Shown here piece after piece: positions 44,451-53,637 of a stretch of 64,000 bases of DNA. Both the position numbers and the translations under genes were made by a program. The notes beneath the pieces are model-generated. The model saw only the letters and a program-made list of their open reading frames with translations. It ran no database searches and was not told the DNA's origin. Numbering within the stretch: the first letter of the stretch is position 1; every line of letters begins with the position of its first letter. This DNA is from Streptomyces clavuligerus (GTDB lineage Bacteria; Actinomycetota; Actinomycetes; Streptomycetales; Streptomycetaceae): assembly GCF_005519465.1 (NCBI RefSeq), contig NZ_CP027858.1, forward strand, positions 2,604,001 to 2,668,000, written 5' to 3'.

Positions 44451-46178
44451 TTACGCGCCCAGCAGCGTCCGCACCCGGTCCGCGCCGACCGCGAGCAGCA
44501 GCGTCGGCAGCCGCGGCCCGGTCTCCCGGGTCACCAGCAGCCGGTACAGCAGCGCGAAGAACGTCCGCTGCGCCACCTTCAGCTCGGGCGTCGGCCTGGC
44601 GTCGGGCTCCAGCCCCGCCATGACCTTCGGCACGCCGTAGACCAGCGTGGTCAGCCCGTCGAGCGACCAGTGCGAGTCCAGCCCCTCCAGGAGCAGCCGC
44701 AGCGACTCGCGGCCCTCGTCGTCCAGCGTGTCCAGCAGCTCACGGTCCGGCTCGGCGCGCACGATCGTCCGGGCGTCCGCCGGGACCTGGCTGGTGATCC
44801 AGTACTCGGCGCGGTCCAGCCGGGGCCGGACCTCGTCCAGCGTGGCCAGCGGGTTCGCCGGGTCCAGCTCGCTGAGGATGCGGATCGTCTGCTCGTCGTG
44901 CCCGGCGGTGATGTCGGCGACGGACGCGAGCGTGCGGTACGGCAGCGGACGCGGCGTCACCGGCAGCTCACCCGCGGCCGTGCGCACCGCCCGGGAGTGG
45001 GCGGCGGCGTCGGCGGGCAGCACGGAGCCGTCGGCCACCTTGGCGCTGAGCTTGTCCCACTCGTCGTACAGCCGCTGGATCTCCTGGTCGAAGGCGATCT
45101 TGAACGACTGGTTGGGCCTGCGGCGCGCGTACAGCCAGCGCAGCAGCGGCGCCTCCATGATCTTCAGCGCGTCGCCCGGGGTGGGGACGCCGCCCTTGGA
45201 CGAGGACATCTTGGCCATGCCGCTGATGCCGACGAAGGCGTACATGGGGCCGATCGGCCGCTCGCCGCCGAAGATCCCCACGATCTCCCCGCCGACCTGG
45301 AAGGACGAGCCGGGGGAGCTGTGGTCGACCCCGCTGGGCTCGAAGATCACGCCCTCGTACGCCCAGCGCATCGGCCAGTCGACCTTCCAGACCAGCTTGC
45401 CCCGGTTGAACTCGGTGAGCCGGACGGTCTCCGCGAAGCCGCAGGCCGAGCACGTGTACGTCAGCTCGGTGGTCTCGTCGTCGTACGCCGTGACGGTGGT
45501 GAGGTCCTTGCCGCAGCCACCGCAGTACGGCTTGTACGGGAAGTAGCCGGACGAACCCGCGCCGTCGTCCTCGCCCGCCGCGCCGGAGCCCTCGGCGGCC
45601 TCCACCTCGGCCTCGTCGAGCGGCTTCTGCGACGTCTTCGCCGGGGCCTTCCTGGTGCGGTACTGGGCGAGCACCGCGTCGATGTCGGCCCGGTGGCGCA
45701 TCGCGTGCAGGACCTGCTCACGGTAGACGCCCGAGGTGTACTGCTCGGTCTGGCTGATCCCGTCGTACTCCACGCCCAACTCGGCCAGCGAGGCGACCAT
45801 CGCGGCCCTGAAGTGCTCGGCCCAGTTCGCGTGCGGGGAGCCCTGGGGGGCGGGCACGGAGGTCAGCGGGCGGCCGATGTACTCGGCCCAGCTCTCGTCG
45901 ACGCCCTCGACCCCGGCGGGCACCTTGCGGTACCGGTCGTAGTCGTCCCAGGAGATCAGGTGCCGGACCTCGTACCCGCGCCGGCGCACCTCGTCCGCGA
46001 CCAGGTGCGGGGTCATGACCTCACGGAGATTCCCCAGGTGGATGGGGCCGGAAGGGGAGAGACCCGAGGCGACGACCACCGGTTTCCCAGGCGCACGCCG
46101 TTCCGATTCCGCAATGACCTCGTCCGCGAAACGGGAGACCCAGTCGGTCTCGGTGCTGCTCTGAGCCACGGTCGGCAC
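44451..46178 (-). CDS. lysS: Class I lysyl-tRNA synthetase
   Basis: Charges tRNA-Lys. It is the class I form: the HIGH-type motif is SGLSPSGPIHLGNLREVM and the KMSKS-type motif is GMAKMSSSKGG. Between them are two zinc-type Cys pairs (YCGGCGKDL and YTCSACGFAE). About 575 residues from GTG 46178 (MPTVAQSSTETDW); ATG 46193 would add five residues but lacks a ribosome site, and GTG 46169 is also possible. Class I LysRS is rarer in bacteria than class II. It is divergent from argS, a pairing I recall from other Streptomyces. Confidence 0.96.
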   Translation of the reverse strand: MPTVAQSSTETDWVSRFADEVIAESERRAPGKPVVVASGLSPSGPIHLGNLREVMTPHLVADEVRRRGYEVRHLISWDDYDRYRKVPAGVEGVDESWAEYIGRPLTSVPAPQGSPHANWAEHFRAAMVASLAELGVEYDGISQTEQYTSGVYREQVLHAMRHRADIDAVLAQYRTRKAPAKTSQKPLDEAEVEAAEGSGAAGEDDGAGSSGYFPYKPYCGGCGKDLTTVTAYDDETTELTYTCSACGFAETVRLTEFNRGKLVWKVDWPMRWAYEGVIFEPSGVDHSSPGSSFQVGGEIVGIFGGERPIGPMYAFVGISGMAKMSSSKGGVPTPGDALKIMEAPLLRWLYARRRPNQSFKIAFDQEIQRLYDEWDKLSAKVADGSVLPADAAAHSRAVRTAAGELPVTPRPLPYRTLASVADITAGHDEQTIRILSELDPANPLATLDEVRPRLDRAEYWITSQVPADARTIVRAEPDRELLDTLDDEGRESLRLLLEGLDSHWSLDGLTTLVYGVPKVMAGLEPDARPTPELKVAQRTFFALLYRLLVTRETGPRLPTLLLAVGADRVRTLLGA

Positions 46179-46273
46179 GTCCTTCTTCCTCATCGCTGGG
46201 GTTGTCGCATCGATGCCCCATTCTCCCAGACCGTCCGCACCGCTCGTCGAGGTGTTTCCGGGGGCCGGGTGCC

Positions 46274-46341
46274 GGGGTGATTCCGGGGCCGGGCCCAGGG
46301 GTGAATCGGGGGCCGGGGCCCGGGGGTGAATTCAGGGGTGA
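46274..46341. repeat. Four GGGGTGA units in the lysS-argS divergent spacer
   Basis: GGGGTGA followed by A/T-rich TTC or ATC occurs at 46274, 46298, 46323 and 46335, embedded in GGGCCGGGCCC-type sequence. The 277-base spacer must contain both synthetase promoters. No T-box (tRNA-sensing) leader is evident. Confidence 0.6.
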
Positions 46342-46455
46342 ATCCAGGGATACATCCGAGGCCGGGCCCAGGCGGAAATCCGGGCGGGAGAGAGGGCTCC
46401 CGCATGGGACACTTGACATCCATAAATTGGTACGACCACCCCAGGAACGGAACCC

Positions 46456-48219
46456 ATGGCCTCGGTCCCTTCACTCGCCTCGGATGTGCACCAGCGCCTC
46501 GCGGACGCCCTCACGGCAGCCCTGCCGGAAGCAGGCCCCGCCGACCCGCTGCTGCGACGGAGCGACCGGGCGGACTTCCAGGCCAACGGCATCCTGGCGC
46601 TGGCCAAGAAGCTCAAGGGCAACCCGCGTGAGCTGGCGGCGCAGGTCGTGGACGCGATCGGGGAGAACGACGTCCTGAAGGAGATCGAGGTCTCCGGGCC
46701 CGGCTTCCTGAACATCACGCTCACGGACGGCGCGATCGTCCGGACGCTGGCGGCGCGCGCCGCCGACGACCGCCTCGGCGTCCCGCTCAGGGACCACCCC
46801 GGCACCACCGTGATCGACTACGCCCAGCCGAACGTGGCCAAGGAGATGCACGTCGGTCATCTGCGCTCGGCGGTGATCGGCGCGGCGATGACGGAGATCC
46901 TGGAGTTCACCGGTGAGACGGTGGTCCGCAGGCACCACATCGGCGACTGGGGCACCCAGTTCGGCATGCTCATCCAGTATCTGATCGAGCACCCGCACGA
47001 GCTGGACCACCAGGAGGGCGCGGAGGTCTCCGGCGAGGAGGCGATGTCCTCGCTGAACCGCCTCTACAAGGCGTCCCGGGCGCTCTTCGACTCCGACGAG
47101 GAGTTCAAGGCGCGGGCCCGGGACCGGGTGGTCGCCCTCCAGGCGGGCGACCCGGAGACCCGTGCCCTGTGGCAGCGGTTCGTGGACGAGTCGAAGATCT
47201 ACTTCTACTCCGTCTTCGACAAGCTGGACATGGAGATCCGCGACCCCGACATCGTCGGCGAGTCCGGCTACAACGACATGCTGGACGAGACCTGCCGCCT
47301 GCTGGAGGAGTCGGGCGTCGCTGTCCGCTCCGAGGGCGCGCTCTGTGTCTTCTTCGACGACGTCAAGGGCCCGGACGGCAACCCGGTGCCGCTGATCGTC
47401 CGCAAGTCGAACGGCGGCTACGGCTACGCGGCCACCGACCTCTCCGCGATCCGCGACCGGGTGCAGCGGCTCGGCGCGGACACGCTGATCTATGTCGTGG
47501 ACGCCCGGCAGTCGCTGCACTTCAAGATGGTCTTCGAGACCGCCCGCCGGGCCGGCTGGCTGGGCGAGGGGGTCAAGGCCGTCCAGCTCGCGTTCGGCAC
47601 CGTCCTCGGCTCGGACGGCAAGCCGTTCAAGACCCGTGAGGGCGAGACGGTGCGGCTGGTGGACCTGCTGGACGAGGCGATCGACCGCGCGTCGGCCGTG
47701 GTCCGGGAGAAGGCCCGCGACCTCACCGACGAGGAGATCGCCGAGCGCGGCACCCAGGTCGGCATCGGCGCGGTGAAGTACGCGGACCTGTCCACGTCCG
47801 CCGCCCGGGACTACAAGTTCGACCTGGACCAGATGGTGTCGCTGAACGGGGACACCTCGGTGTACCTCCAGTACGCGTACGCCCGCATCCAGTCGATCAA
47901 GCGCAAGGCGGGCGAGGTCCGGCCGAAGGCGCACCCCGAGCTGGCGCTGGCCCCGGCCGAGCGGGCGCTGGGGCTGCACCTGGACCAGTTCGCGGAGACG
48001 ATCGCCGAGGTGGCCGCCGCGTACGAGCCGCACAAGCTGGCCGCGTATCTGTACCAGCTCGCCTCGCATCTGACGCGGTTCTACGACCAGTGCCAGGTGC
48101 TGAGCGCGGAGAATCCGCCCGAGGTGGTGGAGAACCGGCTCTTCCTGATCGATCTGACGGCGCGGACGCTGCACCAGGGAATGGGGCTGCTGGGCATCCG
48201 CACGCCCGAGCGCCTCTGA
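46456..48219 (+). CDS. argS: Arginyl-tRNA synthetase
   Basis: A 587-residue class I synthetase. The N-terminal additional domain (residues 1-110) is followed by the HIGH-type motif [17 protein letters not shown]; the block [27 protein letters not shown] ([20 protein letters not shown]) and the alpha-helical anticodon domain ending [15 protein letters not shown] complete it. ArgRS often lacks a canonical KMSKS lysine, as appears here ([21 protein letters not shown]). ATG 46456 has AGGAACGGAACCC upstream. Ends with a hairpin terminator. Confidence 0.97.
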   Translation: MASVPSLASDVHQRLADALTAALPEAGPADPLLRRSDRADFQANGILALAKKLKGNPRELAAQVVDAIGENDVLKEIEVSGPGFLNITLTDGAIVRTLAARAADDRLGVPLRDHPGTTVIDYAQPNVAKEMHVGHLRSAVIGAAMTEILEFTGETVVRRHHIGDWGTQFGMLIQYLIEHPHELDHQEGAEVSGEEAMSSLNRLYKASRALFDSDEEFKARARDRVVALQAGDPETRALWQRFVDESKIYFYSVFDKLDMEIRDPDIVGESGYNDMLDETCRLLEESGVAVRSEGALCVFFDDVKGPDGNPVPLIVRKSNGGYGYAATDLSAIRDRVQRLGADTLIYVVDARQSLHFKMVFETARRAGWLGEGVKAVQLAFGTVLGSDGKPFKTREGETVRLVDLLDEAIDRASAVVREKARDLTDEEIAERGTQVGIGAVKYADLSTSAARDYKFDLDQMVSLNGDTSVYLQYAYARIQSIKRKAGEVRPKAHPELALAPAERALGLHLDQFAETIAEVAAAYEPHKLAAYLYQLASHLTRFYDQCQVLSAENPPEVVENRLFLIDLTARTLHQGMGLLGIRTPERL

Positions 48220-48259
48220 GCCATTCGGCACCCGCGCGGCGTGCGTGCGGGTACCGCAG

Positions 48260-48288
48260 GGGCCCGTGACCGTGGCGGTCGCGGGCCC
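48260..48288 (+). terminator. Hairpin terminator of argS
   Basis: GGGCCCGTGACC (48260-48271) pairs with GGTCGCGGGCCC (48277-48288), one wobble, 5-base loop, followed by TTCG; it begins 40 bases after the stop. Confidence 0.75.
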
Positions 48289-48306
48289 TTCGCCGTAGAC
48301 GTTCCC

Positions 48307-48413
48307 GCGTGTCCCGCGCCGTGGCAGGTGCGCGCGTGTCCCGCGCCGTGGCAGGTGCGCGCGTGTCCTGCGCCGCGGCAGGTGCGCACGGGCCCGCGTC
48401 ATGGCAGGTGCGC
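48307..48413. repeat. 27-base tandem repeat, four copies
   Basis: Units start at 48307, 48334, 48361 and 48388; the first two are identical (GCGTGTCCCGCGCCGTGGCA then GGTGCGC), the third has two changes and the fourth is diverged. No spacers, so it is not a CRISPR. It lies between argS and the DUF1876 gene. Confidence 0.9.
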
Positions 48414-48439
48414 ACGGGCCTTCCCGGTGGGGCTCGGCC

Positions 48440-48712
48440 TCAGCCGAGGCCGTGGGAGGTGCGCCCCGAATCCTCGTCGATCTCGGCGTGGGCCTTCTGG
48501 AGCATCTGCGAGGCGATGTCCATCAGCGCCCGGGCGCCCGCGATCTCCTCGCCGACCCGGAGCTGCTCCGCGTCGGAGGGGTGCCGCTGGGCGGAGCCGT
48601 GACCGCGCACCTCGGTTCCGTCCGGGAGCCGCACCAGGGCGGCGGCCCGGGTCCGATGGTGCCCTTCTTCACGGAATTCCATGTCGATGTGCCATCCGAC
48701 GAGCGTCTGCAT
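48440..48712 (-). CDS. DUF1876 domain protein (dsRBD-like fold)
   Basis: A 90-residue protein with the DUF1876 pattern: WHIDMEFREEGHHRTRAAALVRLPDGTEVRGHGSAQRHPSD, then the helical part VGEEIAGARALMDIASQMLQKAHAEID. The fold is alpha/beta and related to double-stranded RNA binding domains by structure; function unknown. ATG 48712 follows GGAGGTGATC, a near-perfect match to the 16S rRNA tail. Single-gene unit. Confidence 0.9.
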   Translation of the reverse strand: MQTLVGWHIDMEFREEGHHRTRAAALVRLPDGTEVRGHGSAQRHPSDAEQLRVGEEIAGARALMDIASQMLQKAHAEIDEDSGRTSHGLG

Positions 48713-48810
48713 GACGGATCACCTCCAGCGGTCGGGCTGCGCGTCCGGTGGTACGTCTCCAGGGTGCGCCCGGGGCCGTCTGATCACCACTTTCCCCGCT
48801 CACCTGCCCG

Positions 48811-48914
48811 CTGTCCCCGCCGGTGTGTCCGCTGTCCCACTGACCTGGCCGCTGTCCCCGCCGACGTGTCCGCTGTCCCCACTGACCTGTCCGCTGTCCC
48901 CGCCGACGTGTCCG
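48811..48914. repeat. 42-base tandem repeat made of two 21-base halves
   Basis: CTGTCCCCGCCGACGTGTCC alternates with CTGTCCCCACTGACCTGTCC; units start at 48811, 48852 and 48894 (2.5 copies, the third half only). The 581-base gap 48713-49293 otherwise holds the chitinase promoter and no gene. Period is a multiple of three, but no real coding frame with a start site is seen. Confidence 0.85.
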
Positions 48915-49155
48915 CCGGGCACCGTGGCAGGCCGAGCGCCGCGCCCCATGATCGGTACGGGCCGGGCGGGCGGGCCGCCCGTGCGGGGCGCGGGGGCGCC
49001 GGACCGGCGGCGGCGCCGGGGCCGACCCCGCGACCGGGCTCGGGCGACCCCGCCCGCCCGCGGGACGCCGAGCCACCGCACTGACGCCCCGTCACCCCAT
49101 TGCTTCAACTCTTCACCACAGCGCGGGAGTCGACACGTCACACAGGCACATTCGT

Positions 49156-49171
49156 ATTGGTCTATACCTTG
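49156..49171. promoter_or_regulatory. Chitin-regulon box (DasR-like) of the first chitinase
   Basis: ATTGGTCTATACCTTG contains TGGTCTATACCT, one base off the 12-base direct-repeat unit of Streptomyces chitinase promoters (TGGTC[CT]AGACCT), and matches 11 of 16 positions of the palindromic DasR site ACTGGTCTAGACCAGT. It overlaps TTGACT, a -35-like hexamer, and lies 122 bases before the start codon. The same 16 bases occur at 50324. Confidence 0.7.
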
Positions 49172-49293
49172 ACTGGGGCGCAGTCAGCGCGGTTCAGTGG
49201 TGCTCCCCCCACCACCACAGCCCTGTCCGGAATCCCCTCCCGGCCCCCAACCGGGACCCGGGCAAGGCCGTTGACGCACGAAGGAGCCGAATC

Positions 49294-50211
49294 GTGCTGA
49301 AAAAGCGCCTGACTTCCGCCCTGACCGGGATCCTCGCTGCGGCGGGGCTCGCGGTCGCGGGCCTCATCCCCGCGGCGACACCGGCCGCGGCCGACGAGTG
49401 CACCAACGCCCCGGCCTGGCGGGCCGGGACCGCCTATGTACCTGGCAACGTTGTCAGGTACACGGATGGCCGGTACTACATCGCCGAGCACGCCAACCCC
49501 GGCTACGACCCGGTGATCAGCCACTGGTTCTGGAACCCGCACACCTGTAGCGGCGGCGGCACCCCGAACCCCAACCCCAACCCCAACCCGTCCGGCTTCG
49601 TGGTGACCGAGGCCCAGTTCAACCAGATGTTCCCGGGGCGGAACTCGTTCTACACCTACAAGGGTCTGACGGACGCGCTGAGCGCGTTCCCGGCGTTCAC
49701 GAAGACCGGCAGCGACACCGTACGGAAGCAGGAGGCGGCGGCGTTCCTCGCCAACGTCAGCCATGAGACCGGCGGCCTCGTCCACATCGTGGAACAGAAC
49801 ACCGCCAACTACTCGCACTACTGCGACCGCACCCGGCCGTACGGCTGCCCGGCCGGGCAGTCCGCGTACTACGGCCGCGGGCCCATCCAGCTGAGCTGGA
49901 ACTTCAACTACAAGGCGGCGGGCGACCACCTCGGCATCGATCTGCTGGGCAACCCCTCCCGGGTGCAGACCGATCCGGCCGTGGCCTGGAAGACCGGCCT
50001 CTGGTACTGGAACACCCAGAACGGGCCGGGGACCATGACCGGCCACGCCGCGATGGTGAACGGGGCAGGCTTCGGCCAGTCGATCCGTTCCATCAACGGC
50101 TCCCTGGAGTGCAACGGCGGCAACCCGGCACAGGTCCAGAGCCGGGTCACCAACTACACCCGGTTCGCCCAGCTCCTGGGCGTCCCGACCGGCGCCAACC
50201 TGTACTGCTGA
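49294..50211 (+). CDS. GH19 chitinase with N-terminal chitin-binding module
   Basis: A 305-residue secreted endochitinase. Signal peptide to about residue 33 (TPAAADE cleavage region), a CBM5/12-type chitin-binding module (residues 35-85: APAWRAGTAYVPGNVVRYTDG, YYIAEHANPGYDPV, HWFWNPHTC), a linker of PNPNPNPNP, then the GH19 catalytic domain with the acid glutamate in FLANVSHETGGL, the YYGRGPIQLSWNFNY block and the C-terminal TGANLYC. GTG 49294 has GAAGGAG nearby. Hydrolyses chitin, probably under N-acetylglucosamine control through the upstream box. Confidence 0.96.
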   Translation: MLKKRLTSALTGILAAAGLAVAGLIPAATPAAADECTNAPAWRAGTAYVPGNVVRYTDGRYYIAEHANPGYDPVISHWFWNPHTCSGGGTPNPNPNPNPSGFVVTEAQFNQMFPGRNSFYTYKGLTDALSAFPAFTKTGSDTVRKQEAAAFLANVSHETGGLVHIVEQNTANYSHYCDRTRPYGCPAGQSAYYGRGPIQLSWNFNYKAAGDHLGIDLLGNPSRVQTDPAVAWKTGLWYWNTQNGPGTMTGHAAMVNGAGFGQSIRSINGSLECNGGNPAQVQSRVTNYTRFAQLLGVPTGANLYC

Positions 50212-50232
50212 CGCCCACCGCACCACCCGTAC

Positions 50233-50271
50233 GGCACGGCGGGCCGGGGATCTCCCCCGGCCCGCCGTGCC
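50233..50271 (+). terminator. Strong hairpin between the two chitinases
   Basis: A perfect 17-base stem (GGCACGGCGGGCCGGGG at 50233-50249 with its complement at 50255-50271) and 5-base loop, 22 bases after the first chitinase stop. It makes the two genes separate transcripts. Confidence 0.9.
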
Positions 50272-50323
50272 ATCGCACGAGGCCAACGCCCCTTCCTTTT
50301 CTGAAGGTTAAGAGCGAAAAGGC

Positions 50324-50339
50324 ATTGGTCTATACCTTG
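50324..50339. promoter_or_regulatory. Chitin-regulon box (DasR-like) of the second chitinase
   Basis: ATTGGTCTATACCTTG, identical to 49156-49171 and again followed by ACTGG; it lies 123 bases before the second chitinase start, one base different from the spacing in the first. The flanking DNA differs between the two copies. Confidence 0.7.
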
Positions 50340-50462
50340 ACTGGAACCCATCGGGAGCGCTTGGCTGTGCGTACACCCCCGCCACGGCGCACCCGTTCGG
50401 CACCGGCTTCCCCCGGGCCGCTCCGGCGTGCCCGTTGACGTGCTCGTGCGAAAGGGAAAGTC

Positions 50463-51374
50463 GTGCTCAGAGAACGTATGAAGGCGCTCATGGTCGGCGT
50501 CGCCGCCGTCGGTACGCTGGCCGCCACGGTGCTGCTGCCGGCCGCGACGGCCACCGCCGCGACACCGTCCGACGAGTGCGCCAAGGCGCCCAACTGGTCC
50601 GCCGGCGCCAACTACAAGGCCCGGGACATCGTCAAGTACACCGATGGCTCGGTCTACATCGCCGAGCGCGACAACCCGGGCTACAACCCGGTGGCCAGCA
50701 GCTACTACTGGGACAAGTACCTCTGCGGCAGCGGCACCGGGAACCCGGACCACAACAGCTTCGTGGTGACCGAGGCCCAGTTCAACGAGATGTTCCCGCG
50801 CCGGAACCCGTTCTACACGTACAAGGGTCTGACGGACGCCATGAAGGCGTTCCCGAAGTTCGCCCACACCGGCACGGACACCATGCGCAAGCAGGAGGCG
50901 GCGGCGTTCCTCGCCAACGTCAGCCATGAGACCGGCGGCCTCTACTACATCAAGGAGATCAACGAGGCCAACTACCCGCTGTACTGCGACCGCGACCAGC
51001 CCTACGGCTGCCCGGCGGGCCAGTCCGCGTACTACGGCCGCGGGCCCATCCAGCTGAGCTGGAACTTCAACTACAAGACCGTGGGCGACTACCTCGGTGT
51101 CGACCTGCTGAACAACCCCTGGCTGGTCGAGCGCGACCCGGCGATCGCGATGATGACGGGCCTGTGGTACTGGAACACGCAGGACGGCCCCGGCCCGATC
51201 ACCGGCCATGACGCGATGGTGAGCGGCGCGGGCTTCGGCCAGTCGGTCCGTTCCATCAACGGTGCGCTGGAGTGCGACGGCAAGGGTCCGCAGTACGTGC
51301 AGAGCCGGGTGACGCGGTACGAGCGCTTCACCAAGATCCTCGGGGTGCCGACGGGGCCGAACCTGTACTGCTGA
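50463..51374 (+). CDS. GH19 chitinase with N-terminal chitin-binding module (paralogue)
   Basis: A 303-residue paralogue of the preceding gene with the same layout: signal peptide (MKALMVGVAAVGTLAATVLL), chitin-binding module (APNWSAGANYKARDIVKYTDG ... YYWDKYLC in two parts), short GTGNPDHN linker instead of the Pro-Asn linker, and GH19 domain (FLANVSHETGGLYYIKEIN, YYGRGPIQLSWNFNYK, TGPNLYC). Catalytic domains are highly similar, while linkers and binding modules differ. GTG 50463 follows GAAAGGGAAA. A recent tandem duplication is the simplest origin. Confidence 0.96.
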   Translation: MLRERMKALMVGVAAVGTLAATVLLPAATATAATPSDECAKAPNWSAGANYKARDIVKYTDGSVYIAERDNPGYNPVASSYYWDKYLCGSGTGNPDHNSFVVTEAQFNEMFPRRNPFYTYKGLTDAMKAFPKFAHTGTDTMRKQEAAAFLANVSHETGGLYYIKEINEANYPLYCDRDQPYGCPAGQSAYYGRGPIQLSWNFNYKTVGDYLGVDLLNNPWLVERDPAIAMMTGLWYWNTQDGPGPITGHDAMVSGAGFGQSVRSINGALECDGKGPQYVQSRVTRYERFTKILGVPTGPNLYC

Positions 51375-51413
51375 GGTGTCACTGAGGCACTGAGGCTGCC
51401 GGACGGAGCGAAC

Positions 51414-51447
51414 GGAGGGGGCCGGGGCATGCGCCCCGGCCCCCTCC
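51414..51447. terminator. Bidirectional hairpin between chitinase and hemB
   Basis: A perfect 15-base stem (GGAGGGGGCCGGGGC at 51414-51428 with its complement at 51433-51447), ATGC loop, between two convergent genes. Confidence 0.9.
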
Positions 51448-51493
51448 GCTGCCGCTTCCCCGGTCTCCCCTCGCAGGTGTCTCCCCTCGCAGG

Positions 51494-52483
51494 TCAGAGC
51501 CGGTGGGCGACTTCGGTGGCCCAGTAGGTGAGGATCATGTCGGCACCGGCCCGCTTGATGCCGGTGAGGGTCTCCAGGATCGCCTTCTCCCGGTCGACCC
51601 AGCCCTTCTCGGCGGCGGCCTCGACCATGGAGTACTCGCCGCTGATCTGGTACGCGGCGACCGGTACGGACACCGATTCGGCGATCTTGGCGAGGACGTC
51701 GAGGTAGGGCCCGGCGGGCTTGACCATGACGATGTCGGCGCCCTCGTCCAGGTCGAGCGCCAGCTCGCGCAGCGACTCCCGCACATTGGCCGAGTCCTGC
51801 TGATAGGTCTTGCGGTCGCCGGTCAGCGAGGAGCCGACGGCCTCCCGGAACGGCCCGTAGAAGGCCGAGGAGTACTTCGCGGTGTACGCGAGGATCGACA
51901 CATCCTCCTTGCCGATCGTGTCGAGCGCGTCCCGGATGACACCGACCTGGCCGTCCATCATCCCGCTGGGGCCGACCATATGGACGCCCGCGTCGGCCTG
52001 GACCTGGGCCATCTCGGCGTACCGCTCCAGGGTGGCGTCGTTGTCCACCCGGCCATCGGCGTCGAGGACCCCGCAGTGCCCGTGGTCCGTGTACTCGTCC
52101 AGACAGAGATCGGACATGATCACCAGATCGTCGCCGACCTCGGAGCGCACATCGCGGATGGCGACCTGGAGAATGCCGTCCGGATCGGTGCCCGCCGTGC
52201 CCAGCGCGTCCTTCTTGGAGTCCTCCGGCACCCCGAAGAGCATGATCCCGGCGACCCCGGCCGCGCGGGCCTCGACGGCCGCCTTCCGCAGCGTGTCCCG
52301 GGTGTGCTGCACCACACCGGGCATGGCGGAGATCGGCACCGGCTCGCTGACACCCTCCCGGACAAAGGCGGGAAGGATCAGATCGGCGGGGTGCAGCCGG
52401 GTCTCGGCGACCATACGCCGCACGGCGGGGGTGGTCCGCAGCCGACGCGGCCGGGCCCCGGGGAAAGATCCATAGGCACTCAT
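51494..52483 (-). CDS. hemB: Delta-aminolevulinic acid dehydratase (porphobilinogen synthase) HemB
   Basis: A 329-residue TIM-barrel enzyme condensing two 5-aminolevulinates to porphobilinogen. The Schiff-base lysines are in [17 protein letters not shown] and [14 protein letters not shown]. The metal motif reads [14 protein letters not shown] (residues 126-138): two of the three zinc cysteines are present (Cys127, Cys137) and the middle one is Asp129, intermediate between zinc and magnesium types. ATG 52483 follows AGAGG. It works downstream of HemL, whose gene is 31 kb away. Confidence 0.96.
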   Translation of the reverse strand: MSAYGSFPGARPRRLRTTPAVRRMVAETRLHPADLILPAFVREGVSEPVPISAMPGVVQHTRDTLRKAAVEARAAGVAGIMLFGVPEDSKKDALGTAGTDPDGILQVAIRDVRSEVGDDLVIMSDLCLDEYTDHGHCGVLDADGRVDNDATLERYAEMAQVQADAGVHMVGPSGMMDGQVGVIRDALDTIGKEDVSILAYTAKYSSAFYGPFREAVGSSLTGDRKTYQQDSANVRESLRELALDLDEGADIVMVKPAGPYLDVLAKIAESVSVPVAAYQISGEYSMVEAAAEKGWVDREKAILETLTGIKRAGADMILTYWATEVAHRL

Positions 52484-52841
52484 ACCTCTACGCTACGCCG
52501 CGCGCGACCCCGTCCTCGCCGGGGGTCGTCCGCCCTGGGAGCGCCCGCGTCCGGTTCCGGGCGCACGACGGAGACGAAGGACGACGCCGATCCCGGCGAC
52601 GCTCTCCACCGGCCCGAAACCGACCCGGGCGGCACCCCACCCCCCGCCCCGCCCCACCCGCCTCCCGGTCCGCCGTGATCTTCTCGGCAACCAGGCGCCT
52701 CATCGGCGAACACATCCGCTACGCTGTCAGAGGCCAGTAGGACCCTGCACGGCACCGCCCCGACCTTGACCGTCACCGGCTGCCAACCAGCCCCACTGCC
52801 CACGGACCCACCCGGCCGACCGGCCATGGGTACCGGCTCTT
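52484..52841. other. Gene-free spacer upstream of hemB and tRNA-Arg
   Basis: No supportable gene. It must contain the hemB promoter (minus) and the tRNA promoter (plus). TACGCT (52725-52730) and TTGACC (about 52765) are hexamer-like but do not form a convincing spaced pair. Confidence 0.5.
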
Positions 52842-52914
52842 GCCTTCGTAGCTCAGGGGATAGAGCACCGCTCTCCTAAAGCGGGTGTCGCAGGTTCGAA
52901 TCCTGCCGGGGGCA
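52842..52914 (+). tRNA. tRNA-Arg, anticodon CCT
   Basis: A 73-base cloverleaf: acceptor stem GCCTTCG/CGGGGGC (two T-G pairs), D arm GCTC...GAGC, anticodon stem CCGCT/AGCGG with loop CTCCTAA and anticodon CCT, T arm GCAGG-TTCGAAT-CCTGC, discriminator A at 52914. CCA is not encoded. It reads the AGG codon, rare in this genome. tRNA-Arg genes are frequent integration sites, and the DNA after it looks foreign. Confidence 0.97.
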
Positions 52915-52931
52915 CACTGAAGCATCAGATC

Positions 52932-52967
52932 GGAGGCCCTGTCACCCGCGAGGGTGGCAGGGCCTCC
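52932..52967 (+). terminator. Terminator of the tRNA
   Basis: GGAGGCCCTGTCACCC (52932-52947) pairs with GGGTGGCAGGGCCTCC (52952-52967), one wobble, GCGA tetraloop. Confidence 0.9.
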
Positions 52968-53637
52968 GGTGTCCGCTGTCGGTTCGGGTGTCCGTGTCCG
53001 TCCCGGCACACGGCTCCCGCCCGGCGCGCCGGCCCCGTTCCGCCCGCTCGGCGCGTTCGGCCCGTTCGGCCTGCTCGGCCCGTTCCCGTTCCGCGCGTTC
53101 GCCGATCACCACAGGCCCATGGTCCAGCACAGGCGGGGACCGCAGCTCCGCCCCCGCACCCACCAGCGCGGCAGCCGTGAGCACCACGGCCCCCGCGACC
53201 AGCTCCGTCCGCCCGAACCACCACACCACGGACCGCCGCCTTCCCGCTCACGGATGACCGACCACAGCTCCCGCGGCCGCCGGACGGAACAGCACACCGG
53301 GCCCACTCCCGCCGGAACGGGCCACCCCGGCACCCGGAGGAACAGCACCGGCCGTTCCCCACCCGCCCGCCGCCGGCTCCAGCATGCCGACAGCGGCACC
53401 GCCACCACATCCACCGCGGGGCCGGTCCCCCGCACCGGGAAGTCAGCACCGAGACCGACCCCCGACACGACCCCAGGGGCTTGCACCACCACCGCCCCCG
53501 GCGCCGCACAGGACCCCGGTACGGGACCGTGCCCGCACAGGACGGGACAAACCCGGACGAGACGCCCCACAGCAGACCATGACGGGATGAAACGGGACGG
53601 GGCGGGGCAGGGCGGGGCGGGGCGGGGCGGGACGCGG
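52968..53637. other. Gene-free stretch after tRNA-Arg
   Basis: About 670 bases with only compositionally driven open frames. From 53597 to 53633 it is almost pure GGGGC units, a strong G-quadruplex candidate. I see no integrase, att repeat or transposase in it. Confidence 0.5.

Noticed and set aside
48307..48413. Short regular repeats suggestive of a CRISPR array
   Set aside because: Units are directly joined with no unique spacers, and no cas gene is near.
52842..52914. tRNA-Arg as a proven attachment site
   Set aside because: I could not find a second copy of the tRNA 3' end in the window, so attachment is only suggested by the foreign DNA next to it.
52925..53637. Possible genes between tRNA-Arg and the fbiC fragment
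   Set aside because: Frames on both strands are low-complexity and start inside the tRNA terminator or G-rich run; no domain seen.
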